NCBI GenBank assembly: GCA_949128115.1
Contig: OX421964.1
Coordinates: 49,392,601-49,456,600 of the forward strand
Origin: Anaspis maculata
Lineage: Eukaryota; Arthropoda; Insecta; Coleoptera; Scraptiidae
Direction: 5' to 3'
DNA length: 64,000 nucleotides
Made by a program: the position numbers and the translations under genes. Every line of letters begins with the position of its first letter. The stretch's first letter is position 1. Shown in pieces: positions 12,701 to 23,743 of this stretch. Below the pieces are notes generated by a model. It saw only the letters and a program-made list of their open reading frames with translations. It had not been told where the DNA came from and made no database searches.

Positions 12701-15700
12701 GTTTGGGTCCTTGAGATCAGCTGGGGCTTTCCAGTGACGCTGGCTCCTCTCACCGGAGAGCTAAGGACAGTGGTGGCCCCCTTGATCTGAGCCCCATTCG
12801 ATGTGTTGGTCAGCCAGGCCGTTCCTTGGGCCGGGCTGGGAGTGCGTGGCGGTCTCGCAAAAGCGTGCGTCTGCGATAGAAAGCAAAAATGTAGAAGCAG
12901 CAAACTCCAAGGTTATTTAGGCATGTAAGTACAACTACAATTACAAATGATCTCTTTTTATTACCTATCTCTAGGATCAGTTTTACAACCGCTGAATAGT
13001 AACCTTAATTTCAACACAAAACCAAGAACTATTTACAATAAATCGCATTCTTGTTTACCTACCTTGTGACACCGTGTTTGCCCAGTTATATTTGACAACC
13101 CCCAGCCTACAGCGAAATAGTTCCACCATTCAAAAGACAACCAGATTTTGTTAAATATTTATATGCTGCTACCCGCTATGAGACAGCTCCGTGCAAATTT
13201 ACTCGAAAACGATGTTTTTTCTTCTTTGAAGAAGTGACTGAAAATGAACCTTAAATTAAACAGTCTGCTCATGAAGAAGGTACTAAACGGATTTCAACCA
13301 AAATAAATGTTGCTCCGCGCAACTTACTGCATTGACTGCAAGATTAAACCAAATCAAAAGCCTAATAACGAGCTTTTTTGGCAAAAAAAGATTAATAAAG
13401 AACAAGCTACTAGACCCATTTTATTTGCCAGAGCAGTATGGAAGATACAAATTAGCAATGGCCGCAATCGTAAGTCACAACAGTTGTGGAGCACTTCTAC
13501 GCCATTCGTCAAAATTGAAATTTCGACGAATCGCGTGGTCACAACAGTTGTGGAGCACTAACAACTGTTGTGACTTACGAATGCGGCCAATGAGATGAGA
13601 AGAGATAGAATTTATGACATGATTGGCAGATTTCGACATCATTTCAATGCGCAAATGCATGCCTATGTCAAGCGCACGTCTCATTTTGTCAGCTGTTTGC
13701 GAATCGCAGTCATCGTTCATGTCATCTTGCCAACATCAGGGGTAAAAATGTGGAAAAAGTTCATGTCTATCACTATTTTCTTCTTGCTGTCGCTTTTGTT
13801 ACAGGGAAAACTGAGCCACAAAACGGCTACCATATGGATGCTAACATGATTGTTAACATAACAGGAGTTATGAGAGCTTGGGGCGGACAAGGACAACGTG
13901 TACCGTTATTGGCAAAGTTTGCCCAAAACACAAAGTCCGATCGAAGAATTTAAATTTCTCCTCAAGTCGCCTATGATTCCTGAAAATCTAGCCGAAAAAC
14001 GTGGCTACCAAGGAGACCGAGACCTACTTCGAGGAGAAATTTATTATCACTCTTTAGCTTCAAATGGTCTCTTTTCAAGGGACTTCATCAGAATCGGGCA
14101 TGACACAGGAATTCCGAGCCAATTGATGGAGTATTTTGAAAAGAGCGTGAGCTGCAACAAATTGGGGCTGCATCAGCTGATTGCCGAGTTTCTCATCCAA
14201 GAAGAATTTGAAAACTTTGCTGAGTTTGCCAACGAAATGATGACTCAATAGGTAGCATGTGAAGCCACAACTTCTCAAAGTTGTGACATGATCTACGTTA
14301 CGGCCGGATAACCAGCTTCACAGATTTACGAAGTAGCCATGTGCAAAACAGCATCAAGATCTTTGGTCGGAAGCATCACTGGCGGCTCGAAGTTTCACGA
14401 AACCAAAGCGATGGCAAGAGGGAGAAGGTTGGATAAGGAAGTGATTTCGGAACTAGAAAAACTGTTCCGACACATGATGACCAAACACTTACAACAGCAA
14501 TGGGCCCAAAAGTGAGGCCTGCGTGCCGGATGGAACTATGTTCCATCACTCCCCCCACTTAATCCAGAATCCAGAACACTTAAACAGTTTCAGGCGTGGT
14601 TTTCAGCGGCAAAAAATATTTCATATTTATCGTAATTTCATTTTCTCATAAAAAGTTTGAAGGAAAACTACGGACTTCGGAAAGAAACATGCTCCCACTG
14701 GATCTACGACACTGTGCTGTTTTAGTCATTATAACAATGATTATCAATTTGTAGACAAGTAATGTAATCATCTGTGTAAAGTTTTGAAGAAATCACTCAC
14801 AGAAATCATCGGTCGATCGGTTCAACAGTCATGGCAAAATAGCTATTTACGATACGAGTGTTAAAAGTGACAGGTATTATTTTGTGAGCGGGGACGCTTG
14901 CGAAACGAGCATTAGCGAGTAGAGCAACCCCGCGAACAAAATAAGACTCTTTCAACGCGTGTATCGTACAAGATTTGATCTACAATGGTCTTTGAAATGT
15001 TTGATAAATGTCAGAATTTATTGAAAATATGACAGGAATGCGCAGAATCATCATTTTTTCACGTTGCCCATGACGACGTGCTAAAAGTGACGGGTATTAT
15101 TTAACGCTTGTTGATAAAGAAAATTATAAAATATCAATTTGAACACCCTCTAACTCTGAAATGAAGCACTTCCGGACACCGGTCACGTTCTTTTTTAGAC
15201 ATGATTTTTGATGGGGAGTGTATAAATCAACCGATTTTTTTTTTTAATCATTTGATTTGAATCATTTTATCCTATTTCATTTCCCGGTACAGTTTTCTTT
15301 ACGAAATACCGCCAAACTTCATCTCCTTTTCGTCTCGACACCAGCCTACCCCACCTGCGACGAAGGACGAACCATCCTAAGACGTGACGATACCTGTTGT
15401 TTTAACAAAAGTACCTATTGTGAATTACTGCATATTGTTCAGTATAGTATGGGTTACGATTGGAACCATACTGAGTTCCCAGAGTTTCAGCCTTTCTGGA
15501 AAAAAGCGAGAACTTCAAATATGTATGAAAAAACAAAGGATCTGGACACCGGAAGAGTATCTATATTTTTGTATTTCAGCCTCAATAAAATTGCTACAGA
15601 TTTTTCAAATTTGCAAACAATTTGACTGAAACCGGAAAAATCTGATCTAAATAATCTGATTTAAATAAAAAAATCCGATTTAAATGAAAAAATCGATTTC

Positions 15701-18700
15701 TTTGATTTTTTTTCATTTAAATCACGATTTTTTTTGCACCCTGGGAGTGTACTCTTGGGTGTACTATCACTGAAACACCCTGTATAAAATTATTGTGTAT
15801 GTACAGGTGTTCACGCGAGATGGATACCCCCCCCCATAAAAAAACTGTCTTCACGATAATTAAAAAAAAAAACTTGTCTGGAACTATTTTCACCATAGTT
15901 TCTGAATATGTCATTGTCTAGATGTCAAGTATAATTTCCAATTCGTGCTGTACGGGGTGTCGTAATTTTTTTTTGGACTGTTTCGAAACACTATGAGATA
16001 CAATGCTATGAGTATTTCATCAGCACAATCGATGCACATTGTTATCCTGATTACAAAAAATATGCACTTCTAAATTTTTTTCTGAAAAAAAGATAAATCA
16101 TCAAGATGGAAAATGCGCTAAAAATTTACAATAGCATCTCAAAATATATTTTTTTGAGAACGATGGGTTCATTTTTGCCCGATTGCACAAAGGTAGAATC
16201 AAATTTTAGTTCGGTACCAAACAACGAATCAAATATTTAAAAGTGCCATTTAGGGCCTGTTTTGCATACTTTTAGCCAGTCATTCTGTTAACGCTATTTA
16301 TTAGAATACCTGGACTAAAAACCAAATGGCCTTACTGTAAAAACTGTCAGATAAACTAGGCCTCATTATACAGTATACTTAGCGTGAATCGGTTTACGGG
16401 TAAAAGTTGATGAAAATGCATTTTATCAAGGCAGGTTAACTCAAAAACGCATGTCCGATTTCGCAAATTCTTACACTGAAAACGAGTGCATTTTTCCTCC
16501 GAATATGTTCGACTAGAAGTCTGTTCCTCATATCCAATATCGTTAATCATTCTTCCACCACAAAGAAAAAGCCCCGGAAAACGAGGAAACCGACACGGGA
16601 TCAGAGGGGACTTTTGATACGTTATAACCGAGACCGTATAGGATCGGTGCCGCATATTTTTAGTTTTTAGTATCAATTTATTCACACTCTAAATCTAAAA
16701 TACCTTCCCCTGGTTGCACCAAAAAATTTAAACATGAAATAGTTAATTGAGCATTTTCTTTGATAGTACGGTGGTTAAGCGCCAAAAAAAGCTCGAACTA
16801 TGCATTTTGAGCTTAAGGAATGCGCTTTTGAGGTTCGATTGGGAATCCCCATACCTCAATTTCAAAAGTTGGAGACATCAGTGCACTTGATGCGGAGGGG
16901 GCCTGGGGGGCCCTTGAAAGTTGAAGGTGCAAGGCTTCCCACCAAATCACCATAACAGCACGTAATTCCTACTTGCATGTCATCAAACGACTCTAACCTA
17001 CACATTGACAACATTTGTTACCATGTCCAAACAGTTCTTCACACTGAAAAAAATTTATTCTCATGACAGATCGGAAAAAACAGTTTTTCTCAATTCTTCA
17101 TCCCCACAACGAATAAACTGCCAAGTTTGGTGTCATTTTAGAGTAAACAGCATCCTCTGATTTCATTTACCGAATCAAAATGTTTGTGAGACCACCGTGC
17201 AAAGAATGGCACGCCAAGAAGTGAGCATTTTTAAGCACCTCATTTAACAGTAGTTTCTTGGCTGTTACCAATCGATATGATCGATAATTTTGTCATGGAT
17301 CAATAACTTGAACTCTTTTGTAACGGTAATGCATGTGCATGAAACTCGACACGAGCGTGGAGGCCTGGAAAGAAAATTGTTCTCCAGCGGTCGAATTTAT
17401 TTCACGCCTACTGAGCGTCAGTTTGTTGGGCTCAGGCAGGCAGCGTTTGGATAGGTTTGGAGACAAAATTTCCATATCTGTCTATGCAGCTGAGTAGCAT
17501 AATTCTGGAAATTGATTTGAGAATCATCAGAGATCATTTTGACAGTCACTAGGTACCCCCATGGGGATTAAATGCAGGGATCATGGCTGACGATGGAAGG
17601 CATTCAACTGTGAAAGTGTTATTTTCTTTTTTCCTCTGCCAACCTTCAAGATTGTTATCATTTTGTACGTGTAAGTTTTCTTATGTTTGGAGAAGAAATA
17701 ATTTTATGAACAACAACCGTGAATATAACTGTCTGTATGGCAGAGAATATGATCTTGGACGTTGAATGCCCTTCGCCGTTAGCCATCACCTCTGCAGTTA
17801 ACCCCCATGTGGGTACTAACCGGCAAAACAATCATTGATGATTCATAAATCAATTTCCAGAATTTAGCTGCTCAACTTTTCAGATAGATATGAAAATTTT
17901 GCTTCCAAAGCTATCCAAACGCTCCCTACCTGAGCCCAGCAAACTGACGCTCAGTAGGCGTGAAATAAATTCGACCGCTGGAGAAATTTTTTTTTCCAGG
18001 CCTCCACGCTCGTGTCGAGTTTCACGCACATGCATTACCGTTACAACAGAGTTCAAGTTATTGATCCATAACAAAATTATCAACCATATCGATTGGTAAC
18101 AGCCAAGAAATTACTGTTAAATAAGGTGCTTGAAAATGCTCACTTCTTGGCGTGCCATTCTTTGCACGGTGATCTCACAAACATTTTGACTCGGTGGATG
18201 AAATCAGAGGATGCCGTTTACTCCAAAATGACACCAAACTTGGCAGTTTATTCGTTGTGGGGATGAAGAATTGAGAAAAACTGTTTTTTTCCGATCTGTC
18301 ATAAGAATTATTTTTTTCAGTGTGAAGAACTGTTTGGACATGGTAACAAATGTTGTCAATGTACAGGTTAGAGTCGTTTGATGGCCTCCCAGTAGGAATT
18401 ACGTGGTGGTATGGTGATTTGGTGGGAAGCTTCGCACCTTCAACTTTTAAGGGCCCCCCAGACCCCCTCCGCATTGAGTGCACCGATGTCTCCAACTCTT
18501 GAAATTAATGTTGAGAGACCCCCAATCAAACCCCAAAAGCGCATTGCTTAAGCTTAAAATGCATAGTTAGAACGCTTAAGCTGGATTCATAGTTTCAGTA
18601 AGTTAAGAAATAAGAAATAACAGTAAGAAGTAAGGTAAGCAGTAAGCGTTAAGCAGTATGAAATGATTCAAAGTTTGCAAAAAGTAAGAAATAGGCATGC

Positions 18701-20650
18701 GCGCCCAGGAATTGTCTTTTTTTATGTTATTATATTGTGATCTTTCAATGACTTGTCGTATAAAAAAGGACAGTGTTGAATTAAATCAATCACGACCGCT
18801 TCTTGTTCTTGTACCATCGCGATGCACCTCGACCACCACCACGTGCGACTTGATTAATGAATGACCACGAATAATTCATTTTAGAATTTATGGGTTAGGT
18901 TGGACTCGGGCTCCGTCAACCGTCATAGTCAGTCATCGTACCAACAAGAATAGAGTATTATACTAAAAAAAAAATTTGATTGGAATGGAAACTACATTGA
19001 AAAATAATTTACCCGTGTTTTTTTATTCAGTCAAAAACCGTATCGTTTGGGCGTAATAAATAAATAACATCAACTAGTTCTGACCTCACAGCGAGTCGCC
19101 GCCTATACTGCCTGTGTAAATGACGTCAGAAATAGGCAGAATATAGATATTTCTTTTATTTATTGCGGTCAAACGATACGATTTTTGGCTAAATAAAGAA
19201 AATACGGGTCAGTTATTTTTCCATATAGTTTCTGTTTCCATCGAAAACAAAATATTTTTTAAAAAGTATAACACGAGGTATAACACTCCATTTCAAAATT
19301 CACCAAGGAGTGCACACGAACCCGCACGATGCTATACGATCAGTAAGCAATAAGCAGTAAGAAATGGAATTGGACCATTCCTTAATTCTTATTTCATACT
19401 GCTAACGCTTACTGCATACCTCACTGCCACTATGAATGGTGATATTGTTTTGCGCATGTTTATTTCCCTTACTTCTTACTGTTACTTCTTATTTCTTAAC
19501 TTACTGAAACTATGAATCCAGCTATAACCACCGGACTATGAGTAGTAGTAATTGAGTAGTTCCCAATGAAAAACGCAGTTTCACCAAATATTATGATAAA
19601 ACGTTCAGTTCATAACAGCTTGTATACGTTGTATAACAGCGTGTTCTGTGGTCAGTCAAGTGGCATTGTCCGAGAATCCACCAAACTGAATGCTTTATTA
19701 ACTATTACATGTATAATTTTTTGGTGCATCCGGGGGCTAGGGTCTTATTCCTATGAGGGAAGTGAACGATCACTTCACGTGAAATTCCGCCATTACCATG
19801 TGACCACATGTCATTTTGGCGCAACAGATGGAGCGACAGATCGCTTTACTCGTAGGAATAGGGCCCTTGGGCTACTATTAGCAGTTAGCTGATCTTACAA
19901 AATGATGAGGTAAGAATTTTTAGGTATAAGAATGTTCGCACTTGAAAATAAAATGAAAAATTAAACGTTACATAATTTTTAGTGTGAGGTGAGTTGCGTG
20001 AAACAAAATGCTACTTAAATTGCTAAAATGCATGAACAAGATCACAATGCTGAGTGGCCTATTTTTTTCCAAGGTCGTAGTGAACCAAGCTACTGACCAA
20101 ATCTCAGCACTCTTACCTGTCCCGTCGCCTGAGCCGCAACTACAACTGGTGCTCTAACTGACGCCACGTTGCTCCTCGGCGCCGCCAAACTGGCCACAAC
20201 TGCAGGTCCCCTAGGTACGTGATATGCTGTTCCGGTATTTTGGGCCACCACAGATGAAGTGGCCAGCGTAATTTGCGTAGGTCTCTGGACAGTGATGCTG
20301 GCGGAACCCGGTGCCTGAGTGCTGCTCAATATGCTCGAAATATTCGCCAGCTGTGATCTTGTCGGATCTACAAGCAAATCAATAGCTAACCCCACATAAC
20401 CTTCAAACAAACAAAAAAACTCACCTTGTTTGAAAATGCCCGGCGTCACGTTCGTCGTGATTATCGTGGGGCTGCCCGAGACGGCCACCGAGCTGGGCGT
20501 CAGGACTCGCATACCACCCCTCACAGGTGGCCCGGTCATGACCACGGAAGACTTCCCGTCTGCGGTTCTAACAGTAGCTATTTGGGTGCGGGCCAAATCC
20601 AGCGGCATGGACTTCTGGAGCTCCTTTCCTTCTTCACCTGTTCCACTCAT
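3711..20650 (-). CDS. SAP130: SAP130, Sin3/HDAC corepressor subunit
   Basis: This is the Sin3A-associated protein of 130 kDa, a nuclear scaffold subunit of the Sin3-HDAC corepressor. I join ten coding exons: 20425-20650, 20117-20367, 12442-12870, 11757-12120, 9950-10114, 8043-8249, 7225-7711, 4323-4668, 3925-4038 and 3711-3860. All have GT-AG borders and matching phases, giving 912 residues. The N-terminal two thirds is low-complexity and rich in S, T, P, A and Q, as is usual for the family. Conserved landmarks are SSPRPSILRK (about residue 593), PRKKPRKQQ (about 701-709) and the C-terminal domain with SLLNSYRQTWKATHNHYLRY, VRPKDERRPT, RINELIKGNLQR and FDHKVHV. The ATG at 20650 is the first that opens the frame; an upstream exon appears non-coding. 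The 7.2-kb second intron and others are filled with repeats. Identity is secure; the exact N-terminus is less so. Confidence 0.93.
5546..5704 (+). other. Short THAP-like open frame in SAP130 intron
   Basis: A 52-codon plus-strand frame begins MPYKCCVLHH and contains KWHNIPQVPT and ALKKRWGRCS. The spacing of an N-terminal cysteine pair, an aromatic-H-x-IP block and a K-K-R-W block recalls the start of THAP zinc-finger domains. The later Cys-x2-His pair and AVPTIF box are not visible before the stop. It could be a degraded THAP exon of a transposon or gene, or chance. It sits inside a SAP130 intron on the opposite strand. Confidence 0.25.
5954..6358 (+). other. Unrecognised open frames with plausible splice sites
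   Basis: A plus-strand frame starting MPKRKRCTVKQYKSREDV ends at a CAG|GTATAG donor near 6034. A pyrimidine-rich acceptor TTTTCCAG ends near 6091. Downstream, one frame stays open to about 6356 (GPVPTEIHNIPTALTAI...), but the phase that would join it to the first block is not the one the splice sites give. I do not recognise the product. It lies antisense within the SAP130 intron between 4668 and 7225. It may be a small host gene, a transposon remnant or chance. Confidence 0.2.
6360..7220. other. Intronic stretch without recognisable features
   Basis: This is part of a SAP130 intron. Open frames occur on both strands, but none shows a family motif or splice sites that join to a neighbour. 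Confidence 0.4.
8305..8784. mobile_element. Foldback element with CAGGGTTGACCA ends
   Basis: The left end ACAGGGTTGACCAGTCAGTA and the right end TACTGAGTGGTCAACCCTGT are inverted. The complementarity continues through the CCCACTTTTCGCGAGGCC block and the AATGAGCTT region. The element lies in the SAP130 intron between the exons at 8043-8249 and 9950-10114. No transposase is encoded. Confidence 0.85.
9434..9673. mobile_element. Palindromic MITE
   Basis: Inverted arms run from CCGCGGTAGTGTAGTCAAAA to TTTTGATTACACCCCGGG. Matching inner blocks are GCTTTGCTTCACGCGCCGCAG and CTACGGTGCGCGAAGCGAAGC. It is intronic in SAP130. Confidence 0.75.
10618..11710. mobile_element. Foldback element with nested CAGAGTGTTT core
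   Basis: The outer ends CAGGGTGG (10618) and CACCCTG (11710) are weakly matched. From 10690 inward the arms match well: TTCTTCAGCTCGC with its complement near 11510, and GATCCACTGAGATTCC-like sequence with its complement near 11440. A second pair of ends, TACAGAGTGTTT at 10859 and AAACACTCTGTA at 11349, lies inside. It fills most of the SAP130 intron between 10114 and 11757. Confidence 0.75.
12255..12415 (-). repeat. 5S rRNA-derived fragment (SINE3-like)
   Basis: The minus strand at 12340-12321 reads GGTACTTGGATGGGTGACCG, which matches the box C region of eukaryotic 5S rRNA. The flanks do not continue a functional 5S gene, so this is either a 5S pseudogene or the head of a 5S-derived SINE. 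It lies in the 321-bp SAP130 intron, in the same orientation as the host gene. Confidence 0.5.
13459..13590. mobile_element. Short MITE with 28-bp arms
   Basis: The left arm TGGCCGCAATCGTAAGTCAC and the right arm GTGACTTACGAATGCGGCCA are reverse complements apart from one base. The GTCACAACAGTTGTGGAGCA block occurs twice inside as a direct repeat. It is intronic in SAP130. Confidence 0.85.
13748..14516 (+). pseudogene. Unrecognised degraded secretory-like ORF
   Basis: A frame opens with MWKKFMSITIFFLLSLLLQG, which resembles a signal peptide, although the same bases could be a pyrimidine tract plus CAG splice acceptor. It stops near 13849. The longest open part is 13898-14251 in the same frame, with IPENLAEKRGYQGDRDLLRG and FLIQEEFENFAEFANEMM. 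After the TAG at 14249-14251 the same frame reopens (SLVGSITGGSKFHETKAM) to 14515 with one or two stops. A different frame, 13750-13953, covers the gap, so one base shift plus two stops separates the pieces. I do not recognise the family. It lies antisense in the 7.2-kb SAP130 intron. It may be a decayed gene or transposon ORF, or an intron-containing gene I cannot join. Confidence 0.35.
14560..16760. other. AT-rich intronic DNA with repeat remnants
   Basis: It contains a small inverted repeat at 14847-14971 (TTACGATACGAG...CGTGTATCGTA) and a CACCCTGTATA end-like motif at about 15776. No supported coding sequence was found. Confidence 0.5.
16766..19536. mobile_element. Family A foldback element, copy 1, with nested insert
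   Basis: The ends GTACGGTGGTTAAGCG and AACCACCGGAC are inverted and flanked by TA on both sides (16764-16765 and 19537-19538), suggesting a TA target duplication. The long arms share blocks such as CTCCAGCGGTCGAATTTATT with their complements around 17960. A second element (18580-19524) has inserted near the right end. Copy 2 is at 62156-63992. The arms hold recurring open frames, but no transposase was recognised. Confidence 0.85.
18580..19524. mobile_element. Nested inverted-repeat element, TAA-flanked
   Basis: The left end GCTGGATTCATAGTTTCAGT and the right end ACTGAAACTATGAATCCAGC are exact inverses. The complementarity continues through TAAGAAATAAGAAATAACAG. TAA stands on each side, in the middle of the interrupted CGCTTAACCACCGG end of the host element. 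This fits a PIF/Harbinger-like insertion. Confidence 0.85.
19734..19869. mobile_element. Short MITE
   Basis: Inverted arms AGGGTCTTATTCCTATGAG and CTCGTAGGAATAGGGCCCTT flank a 95-base middle with further matching GAACGATCACTT/GATCGCTTTAC blocks. It is intronic in SAP130. Confidence 0.7.
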
Positions 20651-20865
20651 GCTTCGCGTTGGATTTATCCTTGATTTACGGCATTTGATTGAAATTCAAA
20701 TGGTTCTGAATGAAATTTTCACAAGGGCCGCGGGAACCGTGTACGAAAATGGTTTGGCACCTGCAAATTACCAAGAGGAGAACGCGTTACGTTCAAGAAT
20801 CGTTGATTGTTATGAATAATGAGCAACTGATTGAATAAAACGATTGAAAACACACCTGAACGTAC

Positions 20866-20975
20866 CTGCTGCAGCAATTTTGACATTTGTTGTTGTTGCT
20901 GGGGGCTGGTGGAGTGGGGGGGATCGCGTTCGCTTATGACGCGCTCGGTCTCGGTGCGCAGCGCGCATGCGCGTG
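20866..20975 (-). promoter_or_regulatory. SAP130 5' exon and promoter region
   Basis: A CAG|GTACGT donor at 20866 marks the end of a probable 5' exon whose intron ends before 20650. A short upstream ATG at 20886 (MSKLLQQ) is in phase 0 at that donor. The acceptors I can see before 20650 close that frame, so it looks like an upstream ORF, not the protein start. The palindrome GCGCATGCGC at 20963-20972 matches the NRF-1/erect-wing binding core, common at housekeeping promoters. Confidence 0.5.
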
Positions 20976-21167
20976 AACAGACAGACGCAGGCGCCAAAAT
21001 TGTGATTCAAATTCAGCGCGGCATTTCACACATTTTACAGTGAGCAAAGATGCCGCCAACATCCTTTCCCTGTTGAAAATTACCATAAAGAATATAAGAA
21101 AAAAAAAGCTGTACAGGGCTCTACCGGCCCCAATATGTGCATTTGATGTTTGAACGTATAGACAATG

Positions 21168-21338
21168 ATAGACAATACAAATAGAAAAGACCACTGTCGT
21201 CACGGATTTTTACGGTTGCGTATAGGAACCAGGCGAGTCCAACATTCAAAAAAAGGTTGGCTGATTTTTGATGCCCCAATATCCGTGACGACGGTGATGA
21301 TAACATAATTATGGTCTTCTCTATTTGTATTGTCTATA
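21168..21338. mobile_element. Short MITE
   Basis: The arms AGACAATACAAATAGAAAAGACC and its near-complement GGTCTTCTCTATTTGTATTGTCT are inverted. The inner blocks CGTCACGGAT and ATCCGTGACG also pair. Confidence 0.75.
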
Positions 21339-21720
21339 CCATTTTCATAAACGCCCCTATACATGCTGGTCCAGCTCAAGGACGGCATTTCCCACTGTTT
21401 ATTCTTTAAACGTGAGTTTCATGAAAACCAGTGGAGTAGGAGAATAAAAAAAAAGAAGGGGATTCTAAAATCAAATATGAAAACGTAGTGTTACAAAATT
21501 TCAAAATTCAAAAAACTCGATTTTTTTTTCACAATTATAATTTTTTCTCCATAAAAGACCCTCATTCTCTTGCCAGCCCAGATTTGAATAGCTCATTTTT
21601 TTGTTACATTTTTAGCTGCACAGATTTGGCAGAAACTCACGCCACAAGAATCTATCTGTTTCTCGTTCGCTCTACAGCTAATCCGTAGTCTGTTCCAGCC
21701 ATTTTTTATGCTAGAAAATG

Positions 21721-22715
21721 CCGTCCTTAAACGTCATTAAATTCAAGGATCGATAGGGAATTAAAAACGAAAGCGACTTTCTCCAGAAAACATATTTGAG
21801 AAATGCTTAATAACGGAGATATAGCCCTTCGAAGTTACAAATAAATATGTAATCGTTTTCTCCGCATAACTTTTGAACCATCCAACCGATTTGATTCAAA
21901 TTTGAACCAAAAGTTTACTGGAATTATATTCTGCCGAACAATTACAACGTGTTTCATGAGAAAGTTCAAGGGGCGTAGATATTAGGGGGTGCTGCCCCTC
22001 TCTTTTTACCTCTATTTTTCACCCCCTAGTTATTTTTGAAAACTTCATATTTTTAAATTCTACGTTCAATTTAGAAGAAAAGTCACTCCTGCAAAATTTT
22101 TATTAGTGGCTTCGTTTAGGAGATATTTAGGTTTGAAGGTTTGGAAAACATCTCGAAAGCACCACTCTCAGAAGTTTAAAAATTAAAAAAAAATCATGAC
22201 TTCTCAGCTGAAATAGGTTTTCTAGAATTTCTAAGTTGATAAACCATCATTTTTCTGAAAGACAAGAAGTTCTCAAGGAAAAAAACAATTTGGGCTCTGG
22301 AAAGTGGCGATTTCGGGATATTTTCCATGCAAAGTTTCAAACCCAATCTCCTAAACGAAGCATCTAATCAAAATTTTGCAGGCGTGACTTTTTTCTTAAT
22401 TGAACATAGAATTCAAAAATATGAACAGTTTTCAAAAATATTTAGGGGTGTGAAAAATAGGATGGAGAAAGAGGGCACCCCCTAATATCTACGCCACTGA
22501 ATTTTTTTAATGAAACACGTTATGACTGTTCGACAGAAGATAATTTCAGTAAACCTTTGGTTCGCAGTTGAATCAAATCGGTTGAGCGGTTCAAAAGTTA
22601 TGCGGAAGAACGATTATTTATTTCCAACTTTGAAGGGCTATAGTTATCTCGGTTATTAGGCATTTCTCAAATATGTTTCCTGAAGAAAGTTCCCTTCATT
22701 TTGATTCTCTATCTC
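21721..22715. mobile_element. Family B foldback element, copy 1, containing module M
   Basis: The arms start with GTCCTTAAACGTCATTAAAT and contain GATCGATAG, ACATATTTGAGAAATGC and CGATTTGATTCAAATTTGAA, each matched by its inverse on the right. The centre (about 21965-22497) is module M, bounded by GGGGCGTAGATATTAGGGG and CCCCTAATATCTACGCC. A related copy is at 40463-41858. Flanking sequence 21400-21720 is also shared with 40607-40925. Confidence 0.85.
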
Positions 22716-22762
22716 TCTCAAAACATGTTCATGTTCACACGTTCAATAGTGAGAACTGAGAA

Positions 22763-23063
22763 TACAAGATGGCGGCGGGGCATCAATTGTCGAAAATTGG
22801 ATAGATCTTGATGTGGTCTACATTGCTTGGAAATTTCATTTCAATCGGATCACTTTTAGAGAAATTCAAAATGGCGGATCAAAGATAGCGGCAATCATAA
22901 CAAAAAAGCAAAAGTCAACTTGACATCCTGGACATATGTACTATTGATCAGCGTTTACACCACATCGATATCTTTCTTCCCTGAGGAGTTATCCCGGGTA
23001 CGGACGGACGGACAAAGTGAAGCTAAAAGCGCCTTTTTCCCATTTTTTGGGAAAGTGCGCTAA
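22763..23063 (-). repeat. Single copy of the 270-bp array's first unit
   Basis: This is the reverse complement of about 361-675. It includes ATACAAGATGGCGGCGGGGC, a short (GGAC)n run near 23001-23013 and CCCATTTTTTGGGAAAGTGC at the right end. Confidence 0.85.
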
Positions 23064-23083
23064 TTTCTCTATCTCGTAAGGGA

Positions 23084-23669
23084 AGAATGCTAGGAAATCC
23101 CGACGCACCATTGGGTCGCAGTGTACAAGTGCGGAGCTCTGGACATTTCCAAAATATACGCGATGGCTTGGCGATTGGGGTACATGGGGAGACACAACGG
23201 TGATTAGAAAACATCAGCCGAATTGGCGGAGGTGCCGGCATTCCAGAACACACGGGAAACACGAGAAAGGTGTGTGATTTCTCTGAAGTCGCCTAGAAAT
23301 CGTATGCCGGGTCACTGTGGAATTTGCTGGAGGACCCATGGAACATTCGAGATCATCCCCCTTTCCCGCGAGAGCTGCGTGCATATCTGTGAACCCACAA
23401 CTAGCAGTCTGTAGTAGGTAACCGTTTGTACTAGCGGGAGTATGCGCTCACGGGTATGCGCGCAAGTGATTTCCCTCATGGGAAGGTGGATTAGTCGGAG
23501 CTATATAAAGCACCGTCCTCGGCCTACGCAGTAGTATTGGAGTTGTATGGTATTGGATGCGAAGTGGTAGCGGGCGGATAGAGTACGAATAGTATAAAAC
23601 GTACTTTTTATTCTGAACGGACACTACTACTGAGTGGTCAATCACTGGGAAACTATTACTGGTGTAACA
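23084..23669 (+). mobile_element. LTR-like remnant
   Basis: It shares GTGTACAAGTGCGGAG, GAAAGGTGTGTGATT and GCGAAGTGGTAGCG-type blocks with the solo LTR at 60337-60786 and the LTR pieces at 53393-54612. CTATATAAAGC at about 23501 could be its TATA box. The right end is GGTGTAACA. The left boundary is uncertain because a repeat abuts it. Confidence 0.5.
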
Positions 23670-23695
23670 ATTAACAAATCTGCTCTCAATAATAA

Positions 23696-23708
23696 TTTAT
23701 TTTTTATT
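23696..23708 (-). terminator. NDUFAF6 poly(A) signals
   Basis: Two AATAAA hexamers read on the minus strand at 23701-23696 and 23708-23703, 36-48 bases after the NDUFAF6 stop codon. Confidence 0.65.
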
Positions 23709-23743
23709 TAAAATAATTAAACGTACAGACTTAGGTAGTTTTA

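Noticed and set aside
16356..16685. 109-codon minus-strand frame as a gene
   Set aside because: No family motif, no splice partners and intronic position; length is within chance for AT-rich DNA searched in six frames.
20719..20997. N-terminal extension of SAP130 starting upstream of 20866
   Set aside because: The donor at 20866 is phase 0 for that frame, and the acceptors visible before 20650 lead to stops within about 12 codons.
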